A stretch of DNA of 23,671 bases, from positions 1-23,671 of the forward strand of contig DAOVQB010000055.1 in the NCBI GenBank assembly GCA_030628905.1, read 5' to 3'. Source of the DNA: DAOVQB01 sp023128935. Its GTDB lineage: Bacteria > Eisenbacteria > RBG-16-71-46 > CAIMUX01 > WJJG01. Made by a program: the position numbers and the translations under genes. The notes beneath the pieces were generated by a model, which was not told the DNA's origin, did no database searches, and saw nothing but the letters and a program-made list of their open reading frames with translations. Shown piece after piece: positions 17,464-23,671 of the stretch (the first letter of the stretch is position 1; each line of letters begins with the position of its first letter).

Positions 17464-19719
17464 CTAGAGATCCTTGCCCTCAACCAACCAAGTAAGGGCT
17501 AGCGTCATTGCTCCCTTAACACTGGATTCCTCGAAGTAATATAAATTAAAGGAGAAACAGACAACCCGTCCGCGGTCGGAGCCATCCCGGATCTCCTGAT
17601 CCGTGGCCTTGGTCTTCCATGCCACGGGCATGCCATCTAGTTTCGAGCCCGGCCGGAACGTTTGGCCCGCGTAAAGAAGTTCCATCCCACCCAACACCTC
17701 CAGCCGCTCATACCAAGGAATCGCGCCGGGATGGTCCGGGTCCGGCACGAGACACTCGTAGTTTCTAATCCCGCGCGTTTCACTTCCCCATCTGGCGACA
17801 TCGAGACTGAGATCCGGGTAGTTCGGATCCATAGCCATCGCAGCTACAAGCGTCTGCTGGATTACCCTTGCATTCGTGGTGCCCCGAGGTATGTCCAGGC
17901 AACCCTCCAACCTCAAGTACTGCCAGAGGAAACCGAAGCTATTCCAATACTCTCCGATGGTCGTGGAAGTCGTGGCGCATCTGGTGTCCGAATCATCCGA
18001 AAAGCCTCTCGCTGTGATCGATCTCACCGGACCATCGTAGGCCAGAAGCATCAGATTCCCGCCCAAGCCGACATAGCGGGAGAGGTACAGCTCCTGCGCG
18101 GCTGTCCGCAAGCCGCACCCGCTGCCAGTGTCCCAGATTACGTTCTGGTATCTGCCGAGCAACTCGAGGAAGTTATCCGAAATGGCGGGCTGCGGGATGA
18201 TATCTCCTGTGCCAAACGTTTCGTGAACATCTATGGAATCGACAGGCATTTCAGCGGGAAGGTACTTCTTGGCGGCCGAGAACACCCTGAAGCGCCAACT
18301 ATCCGTCTCTTCATCCGTGGTCTCCCAATCCGGGTTGCTATATGGCATGCCGGACCTTGGAGCCGGTGCGGGGAGATCATCAATAATCAGGAACTTGCGA
18401 GTGAAACTGAAGTCGGCCACTTTGATCTCAACATGGCAGCGTGTCTCCGTATTGGGGTTGTTGGAAATGTCTCGCATCTTCATATAGAAATCGTGTGTAG
18501 TCCCCTCATCGCTCCGGGGAAATGAGATGGTCGCTTGCATGCGATCTCTGGTCGCCCAGCCGATCCAACCTCCCCTCCCGTCCAATGATCGGAACGAGTC
18601 ATCGTCCGGATCCGGCAGATCGAGCCCGTAGTCACAGGGTCCTGGGTCGGTCCCGCTCCCGGTGGCATCTCCCTCCCAGATGAAGCGGATGCGCTGCTCG
18701 GGAGCCACTGTGACGACCCATTTCTCATCCTCGAACTTGCCGGTAAGGAATCTGTGCATTCCCAGCGAAGGCTCACTGATGATCACCTCGATATTCTTGT
18801 CCCCGGCCTGAAAGCCCACCCAGTTGCCCTCAGCACCAGTACTTCGCTGGAGATCCAGCTCCACAGCGCCAGCCTCATCGATGGCCCGCACGGCGAAGGC
18901 GTAAAAGATACCTACCTCCATGCCGGTGAGCCACTGGTTATCGGTCGTTCCGGGAACCCGCAGCCAGGTCTTCTCAGCCTCGTGGAGATAGGCTTGGTCC
19001 TCTTCATCTGGATACTCGTCTGGGGGCAAGGTTCCCAGTAGGAGGTTCGGTGCATTCTCAAAGAGCTGCCTCATTTTATCTGCATCGTTCAGTTGCCCCC
19101 CGGTGGTAACTCGAATGAACTTGAGTTCGAACCAGACGGGCAGCTTGTCGATTGACGTGGCATCCGCATCGTGGCCCAACCAAGTCACCCGCAGCGAGCG
19201 CGCCCATTTCGGAGTGATAGCCGTGCCCCCGGCCTGTGGCCTGATGATTGTCGTCGTCGGGGCAATTGTCCGCGCATTGAAATAGCGCTTGGCTGGCGTC
19301 GAGCGTGCGTAGTCATTGTCCACTGAGCGAACGAAAAAGGCATGCCAGTCGGTAAAGACCTCTTTGCCGTCCACTGTTTCCAACGTGGCCGCCTGGAAGG
19401 GAATTACCTCATCGAACGCTGTTGTCTCGTGCCAGGCATTCTCTGAGACCGTATCGTCGATCGCCCACTCGAAGAAGCGGACTACTCCATCGGTATCAGT
19501 GCCGTGCCAGTAGAAATGGACGGTGTTCTTGTCTTCCCGCTTGCCATCTTCCACCACCCCGCCCGTGATGAACACCGTCGGGGATTCATTCTTCGTGCGC
19601 TCCCCCTGAAACCCCTCCTCGGGAAAAAGGAGGCATTGTGGAATGAGCAAGACAATGACAAGGGATAGGGCCAGGAGCACAGCGCTCCGCACCTTGGCCT
19701 GTCGGCGCAGGACTCTCAT
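17464..19719 (-). CDS. Large probable lipoprotein with Ig-like repeats and amidotransferase-like domain
   Basis: Exported protein of 751 residues with no named family. The N-terminal signal (about 1-29) ends in LIPQC, an atypical lipobox with Gln before Cys29. The first part has beta-sandwich units marked by Trp and acidic motifs: HFYWHGTDTDGVVRFFEW, LRVTWLGHDADA and IRFIWEGDATGSG. From about residue 440 a Rossmann-like part starts with FLIIDDLPAP, continues with a segment around YQNVIWDTGSGCG, then YVGLGGNLMLLAYDG. This arrangement resembles the glutamine-amidotransferase-like folds of secreted FCB-group proteins, without a visible catalytic triad. The first unit, including the VRSVDN segment, is homologous to the N-terminus of the upstream lipoprotein, so the pair probably arose by duplication. 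GAGGGG lies nine bases before the ATG. It is 71 bases after the upstream gene and its stop touches the next reading frame, consistent with an operon. Confidence 0.75.
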   Translation of the reverse strand: MRVLRRQAKVRSAVLLALSLVIVLLIPQCLLFPEEGFQGERTKNESPTVFITGGVVEDGKREDKNTVHFYWHGTDTDGVVRFFEWAIDDTVSENAWHETTAFDEVIPFQAATLETVDGKEVFTDWHAFFVRSVDNDYARSTPAKRYFNARTIAPTTTIIRPQAGGTAITPKWARSLRVTWLGHDADATSIDKLPVWFELKFIRVTTGGQLNDADKMRQLFENAPNLLLGTLPPDEYPDEEDQAYLHEAEKTWLRVPGTTDNQWLTGMEVGIFYAFAVRAIDEAGAVELDLQRSTGAEGNWVGFQAGDKNIEVIISEPSLGMHRFLTGKFEDEKWVVTVAPEQRIRFIWEGDATGSGTDPGPCDYGLDLPDPDDDSFRSLDGRGGWIGWATRDRMQATISFPRSDEGTTHDFYMKMRDISNNPNTETRCHVEIKVADFSFTRKFLIIDDLPAPAPRSGMPYSNPDWETTDEETDSWRFRVFSAAKKYLPAEMPVDSIDVHETFGTGDIIPQPAISDNFLELLGRYQNVIWDTGSGCGLRTAAQELYLSRYVGLGGNLMLLAYDGPVRSITARGFSDDSDTRCATTSTTIGEYWNSFGFLWQYLRLEGCLDIPRGTTNARVIQQTLVAAMAMDPNYPDLSLDVARWGSETRGIRNYECLVPDPDHPGAIPWYERLEVLGGMELLYAGQTFRPGSKLDGMPVAWKTKATDQEIRDGSDRGRVVCFSFNLYYFEESSVKGAMTLALTWLVEGKDL

Positions 19720-19790
19720 CGGATTTATCCCCTCTTGTCAGCCCGAACCACCAGCCACCGATTGCCACCCAGGCATACAAGGCCCCCCGC

Positions 19791-21380
19791 CTAGTCCACT
19801 ACGTGGAATGGGACCTGCCGGATGACATAGCCCTTTCCATCGTCATAAAGGGCGTCTTCGTTGATCCTCACTTTTAGTGTGTAGGAACCCTCTCGGGGCC
19901 GCATTTCGATCTTTCGCTCAAAAATCCCTTCCGTCGACGGCTCGCCTATTCCATCGAAAAGAAAGCCCATGCCCTCGACACGCAACCCATACTGGAATAG
20001 GGCCGTTGTGGAATCTGGATCCCAGGCCCGCACGTGCACGATCAGGGAATCCCCCCAGGCTCGGATCGAATCCAGCGCAACGACCTCGTCTCGCATCGGG
20101 AACTGCAGGCGCCCCGACGCAACGTCCAGCGTGTCGCGCAGTCTAGGGGCCTGATTGATGTAGATCTTGAGCTGCGCCGGGGTGCCGTCCTTGCGCCCGT
20201 ACCTGTCCGCACACCGGGCAAAGAGACTCCTGTACGAAGTGGTTAATCGGGTCAGCTCTATAGTGTTGTCGACTGTATCCTCTGGTGTCCCCCACACACC
20301 TCCCATCCCAAGACGATACTGGAAATTCGAAACACCACCACCTTCATCCCCATCGGGATCCCAACCCCAGACCTGGGCCACTATATTCACGGGATGCACA
20401 GCCCGGGACACACTTGCTACCAGGGGCACCGTGTCGCCCTCAAAGAAGCTCAGTGTATCCTCCCAGGCATCTGATGTTGCATAGAAGATAATCATGGAGT
20501 CGGGCTCGGGGATGCCATCATTCCATTCACGTCGGAAGTGTGTCTGAGGATCCCGGTTCCAAACGAAGGTGCGCACGAGCGGATCCAGGCCCATGAAGCC
20601 GGCATCATCCACACCCTGCAAGCTGAAGCAGTACTTCCCGCTCGTCAGGTTGGTATACTCCACTTCAAGATCATCCGGGCCACCCATGATCGGTTCCACG
20701 TCGAGCGGTGCGAGCGAATACTTATACTGGAGGATATCTCCAACAGGGATCGTGTCTCCGTACTCACCAAGCATGCGGTCATCGTCCACGCCCTTCCAGC
20801 GGAACCGGACCCCCCACCCTGCTGACACCGTGTCGGTTGGAACCGGATCTGCAGTCGACTCGAGGGAATCCGTCCCACTCCCCGCAAGATCGAACGCCTC
20901 CGCGACTAGGAAGACGGGTGAAGGTGGCATGAGATCCAGCGCCGCAAAGAAGGTCCAGGCAGGTTCGGGGTCCATTTTGCCCTCGTTGTCCACAGCGCGT
21001 ATGTAGAACCTATGTCCAAGGACTTGTTGGTTGCTGGCCACCGGAAAGCGCATGAGAGAATCCGTACGGGTGGTGAAGTGGTATGTCAGGGTGTCCTCAT
21101 CAGCAGGCAGGGAATCGGTGATCGCATATTGATACCCGACGACCTTCCCGTCAGGGTCGTCTCCATACCAATATAAGTGGACCAGATAAAAGGCTGTTGT
21201 GCTTTCGGCCGGCGCGCCAGTGAGATAGGTATCCGGTGGCAGATTCCTGTCCACCTCGGTCGTCAACTCATCGCGGCATCCATACATGCACAGCAGGAAT
21301 GCTCCCATCGCCAGAATCAATGCGCAAGCAACCCTACGCGACCGCACCCCCGTTCCACCGCGACCGACCCTACCATGCAT
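19791..21380 (-). CDS. Probable lipoprotein with four Ig/FN3-like repeats
   Basis: Exported protein of 529 residues with unknown function. The signal sequence has a basic start, a hydrophobic core at about 17-33 and a lipobox-like MYGC with Cys35. Four beta-sandwich units are marked by related motifs: LYWYGDDPDGKVVGYQYAI, VRFRWKGVDDDRM, VAQVWGWDPDGDEGGG and VHVRAWDPDSTTALFQYGL. The recurring D-x-D-G turn may bind calcium, as in other extracellular repeats; that is inference. The first unit plus the following IRAVDNEG segment matches the N-terminus of the next gene. The ATG has GGAGGG seven bases upstream, and a sigma-70 promoter lies at 21505-21533. It is probably a surface or periplasmic scaffold that acts with its two downstream neighbours. 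Confidence 0.75.
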   Translation of the reverse strand: MHGRVGRGGTGVRSRRVACALILAMGAFLLCMYGCRDELTTEVDRNLPPDTYLTGAPAESTTAFYLVHLYWYGDDPDGKVVGYQYAITDSLPADEDTLTYHFTTRTDSLMRFPVASNQQVLGHRFYIRAVDNEGKMDPEPAWTFFAALDLMPPSPVFLVAEAFDLAGSGTDSLESTADPVPTDTVSAGWGVRFRWKGVDDDRMLGEYGDTIPVGDILQYKYSLAPLDVEPIMGGPDDLEVEYTNLTSGKYCFSLQGVDDAGFMGLDPLVRTFVWNRDPQTHFRREWNDGIPEPDSMIIFYATSDAWEDTLSFFEGDTVPLVASVSRAVHPVNIVAQVWGWDPDGDEGGGVSNFQYRLGMGGVWGTPEDTVDNTIELTRLTTSYRSLFARCADRYGRKDGTPAQLKIYINQAPRLRDTLDVASGRLQFPMRDEVVALDSIRAWGDSLIVHVRAWDPDSTTALFQYGLRVEGMGFLFDGIGEPSTEGIFERKIEMRPREGSYTLKVRINEDALYDDGKGYVIRQVPFHVVD

Positions 21381-21504
21381 ACCTCATCCCTCCCGGGGTT
21401 CTCTGGGAACCTTGCGGCGAGATTTCCCCCTGGCGCATACTGATCGCCCACTCGCTCAAAAGTCTTAGACGGAAGCCACCTACGTATTCCCCACAGGATT
21501 GAGC

Positions 21505-21533
21505 AGGCTACCAAAGCATTCCGCAAGTGTCAA
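21505..21533 (-). promoter_or_regulatory. Predicted sigma-70 promoter of the lipoprotein / WD40 operon
   Basis: On the minus strand a perfect TTGACA (21533-21528) is followed after 17 bases by TAGCCT (21510-21505), three of six matches to the minus-10 consensus. It lies between the terminator of the gene to the right and the first lipoprotein gene, giving a leader of about 120 bases. Confidence 0.55.
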
Positions 21534-21577
21534 TCCGAAATGGGGAAGGCAACCTCTGCTGCCGCAAGGACAAACGA

Positions 21578-21601
21578 GGCCCGGAGGATATCCTCCGGGC
21601 C
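21578..21601 (-). terminator. Hairpin terminator of the cysteine-rich secreted protein gene
   Basis: A perfect 24-base palindrome centred on GATATC with arms GGCCCGGAG and CTCCGGGCC, 34 bases after the stop codon at 21636. On the minus strand it is followed by TCGTTTGTCCTT, a partly T-rich tail. The strong GC stem and its place between a gene end and the next promoter support an intrinsic terminator. Confidence 0.75.
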
Positions 21602-21635
21602 CCATCTTCCGAACATAACGAAAGCGAAAAGCAGC

Positions 21636-23671
21636 CTATCTCAGGACAATCATCTTCTTGCCCGAGACATAGCCATCGTGGGTGCTCATCTGCATCCAGA
21701 AGACGCCTCCACCCACACGGTTGCCGGAGTTGTTCGTGCCATCCCAGACCAGCGTGTTCTCGCCGGCATCCATCACTCCGTCCGCCAGCGTCCTGATCAG
21801 ACGACCGGAGACATCGTAGATGGCCATGTCGACATGACCCGTCTTGGCCAGGTTGAACCGCAGCGTGGCCCGTGATGTGAACGGGTTCGGCCGGCTCATG
21901 TAGAGGTGGTTGACCGCACCAGCGAGATGGGTCTCACCCTCCTCCACCGCGTTGTCCTCAGGGTTCTTGTACCAGGGATCGAATGCAGCGGTACCTTCAA
22001 GGATCCATCCGATAGCAGGACCCAACACATCGGCAGCACCACGTACAATACAGATGCTGTCCGAGGAGCAGTCCTCACCCTGCACGCATCCGATCTCGGA
22101 TAGGTGGTGGAAACTGAAGCCATTGACAATGCTCTTCCAGTTCGCAACACCAGCCTGAATCTTCTCCCTCACGACCATCGCGTAGGAGACGTACTGCTGG
22201 GTACCGGTACCCAGGTAGCTGTAGTAGTTCACGTTGCCCACGGTACCCGGAGCACCCATGGCCTGCAGTACGTTGTAGTTGAAGGTCTGTGGGCAGCCGC
22301 TGCCATAGAGCCTGACGCCTGGATCGCAGATCTCGAACTCACCGCCAGCCGCGTTAGAGAGCTCCACGCAGGGCTCCCAGTCATCGTTGTAGATCCGGTA
22401 GGAACTGCCGTTGGGCGCCAAGGTCACACCGAGTGTGTTGGCCCAGAAGAGCGGCGCAAACCCCTCACCGATCTCGCAAATCTGGTCACCATCAAAGATG
22501 AAGCCCTTGCGGAAATCGGTTCCAAGGGATGTGTCGTCGAGCCAGGCCTCGAACATGACCCAGTCGTCATCCTCCATGCACCCGGACCCGAGTGACCCGG
22601 TGTTTAGCAGGATCATACGGTAGCCCAGGAGCTGCTCCAGCGTGCACCCGTTGTTGCCGTAGCCGCCGGGGTTGAACACCGTACCACCGAAGTCCCTCGC
22701 CATGGAGCAGTTCCAGTTCGAGGAAGTATCCAGGTAGTCGAACTTGTCGTAGACAATCTCCATCTGCTCCAGCAGCGGGTTGATGTAATACTCGGCACCC
22801 CGGTTGTACGCATCGATGTACAGAACGCAGGGCCATCTGACGTTGTAATCACCCGGAGTCGTGGGATCAAGCTCCATGCTCGGGAGAATCTGGAATTCCC
22901 AAGGCCCGTAGGTCCAGACCTCCTCGGGCTCCGGATTCGGGTAGTTGTCATACCAGAATGAAGCATAGTAGTACTCGATCTTCGTGCCAGGGCTCCAGAT
23001 GCCGTCGGGCAGGATTTCCTGCTCTTGACTGAGGTCAGGATACTCATCCAAGAAACCGTTGGCATTCGGGTCCAGCTCATTGAAGTGGGTGCTGAACTTG
23101 TTCGGCCACCCCTGCCACTGGCCACCAGCATAGATCTCGACCGAGTCCATCAGGGCCGCTACGAACTCTGTCTCGGGATCGCCATCGAAGCGAGCCTTCC
23201 AGGCATGATAGCCCTGGATCCAGTCCTGCCGCGCACCCTTCTGGACCACCTTGCAGTGCATCTCAACCCACCAACGCTGCTCCGGATGGCCCCCAGGAAC
23301 CACCGGCCCAGAAACACCTGTGGTGTCAGCGTGCCAGTCGTTCTCGTCTTGGTTTAAGTCGGAGCTAAGGTCTCTGGTCGCATTGGCGTTGCCGACGTCA
23401 CACGGCTCCAGATAGGTCGGGAAGTTCTGACCGAAGCCATCGTGCCAATTACCACCATAGAACAGGAACATGACCGGCGGAGCATCGGCCTCACCGGTCA
23501 GGCCCACCTTCCAGTTGTCGACCACTGGTGCTCCTACCGTCTCACCCTCATATGGGTAAGCATTGCAGACAGCCGGCGGAACCCCGAAGTGTTCGCAGCT
23601 GCAGTGGACCTCGTAGCAGACTCTCATCGAATCCCAATCCTGCGGGATCGGATCGCCTGCGTTTCCGTCCA
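21636..23671 (-). CDS. Cysteine-rich secreted protein with FlgD-like C-terminal sorting domain (5' partial)
   Basis: The frame is still open at the right edge, so the N-terminus and any signal peptide are missing; 678 residues are visible. No enzyme family is recognised. Seventeen cysteines are counted from the Met at 23627 onward, pointing to a disulfide-bonded exported protein. LDPNANGFLDE at about 23074 has the D-x-N-x-N-G-x-x-D-E pattern of a calcium-binding loop. A Rossmann-like stretch around CVLYIDAYNRGAEYY and MILLNTGSLGSGC recalls the amidotransferase-like domain of the lipoprotein gene at 17464-19719. The last 85 residues, from RPNPF through AIYDVSGRLIRTL and WDGTNNSGNRV to KKMIVLR, are a clear FlgD-like / type IX-style sorting domain. 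It is followed by a strong terminator, so it belongs to a separate transcription unit from the lipoproteins. Confidence 0.8.
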   Translation of the reverse strand, partial: DGNAGDPIPQDWDSMRVCYEVHCSCEHFGVPPAVCNAYPYEGETVGAPVVDNWKVGLTGEADAPPVMFLFYGGNWHDGFGQNFPTYLEPCDVGNANATRDLSSDLNQDENDWHADTTGVSGPVVPGGHPEQRWWVEMHCKVVQKGARQDWIQGYHAWKARFDGDPETEFVAALMDSVEIYAGGQWQGWPNKFSTHFNELDPNANGFLDEYPDLSQEQEILPDGIWSPGTKIEYYYASFWYDNYPNPEPEEVWTYGPWEFQILPSMELDPTTPGDYNVRWPCVLYIDAYNRGAEYYINPLLEQMEIVYDKFDYLDTSSNWNCSMARDFGGTVFNPGGYGNNGCTLEQLLGYRMILLNTGSLGSGCMEDDDWVMFEAWLDDTSLGTDFRKGFIFDGDQICEIGEGFAPLFWANTLGVTLAPNGSSYRIYNDDWEPCVELSNAAGGEFEICDPGVRLYGSGCPQTFNYNVLQAMGAPGTVGNVNYYSYLGTGTQQYVSYAMVVREKIQAGVANWKSIVNGFSFHHLSEIGCVQGEDCSSDSICIVRGAADVLGPAIGWILEGTAAFDPWYKNPEDNAVEEGETHLAGAVNHLYMSRPNPFTSRATLRFNLAKTGHVDMAIYDVSGRLIRTLADGVMDAGENTLVWDGTNNSGNRVGGGVFWMQMSTHDGYVSGKKMIVLR

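Overview
The window reads as a GC-rich chromosomal segment from an uncultured-type bacterium of the FCB kind. Candidatus Eisenbacteria or Krumholzibacteria-like lineages fit best, which is my inference. The reason is that two secreted proteins end in FlgD-like / type IX-style C-terminal sorting domains and two large lipoproteins carry repeated 'W-x-G-x-D-x-D-G' Ig-like units. Almost everything is on the minus strand, so transcription runs from high to low coordinates; only the metallophosphoesterase at 660-1526 and a possible gene tail at 2-49 are on the plus strand.

Right part (15.6-23.7 kb): cell-surface genes. A large cysteine-rich secreted protein with a C-terminal sorting domain enters from the right edge. 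It ends at a strong hairpin terminator (21578-21601), which sits next to a good sigma-70 promoter (21505-21533) driving a three-gene set: two related lipoproteins and a secreted WD40 beta-propeller protein, the latter also with a sorting domain.

Middle part (8.2-15.5 kb): ppdK (pyruvate, phosphate dikinase with an unusual coiled-coil insertion), a DUF4388-type regulatory protein, a large membrane-anchored VWA / glutamine-amidotransferase-like protein, and a TlpA-type thioredoxin lipoprotein. The leaders of ppdK, the DUF4388 gene and the VWA gene share short related sequence blocks, hinting at common origin or control.

Left part (1.6-8.1 kb): a likely operon led by gdhA (glutamate dehydrogenase) from a clear promoter and a leader with three 15-bp repeats. 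It is followed by two adjacent PPDK-N-domain (PEP/pyruvate-binding, ATP-grasp) proteins that both lack the phosphohistidine and PEP-barrel domains of true dikinases. The second has an N-terminal GAF domain and a C-terminal nucleotidyltransferase with an intact GS/D-x-D triad. The first shows signs of a one-base frameshift at its N-terminus. This pair is the best candidate here for an undescribed system: a ligand-sensing ATP-grasp/nucleotidyltransferase module tied to glutamate and PEP/pyruvate metabolism.

Far left (1-659): little coding sequence, but a compound minisatellite of 30-bp and 36-bp G-rich units. Several other intergenic regions also carry short tandem arrays. No rRNA, tRNA, CRISPR array, insertion sequence or phage gene was recognised.
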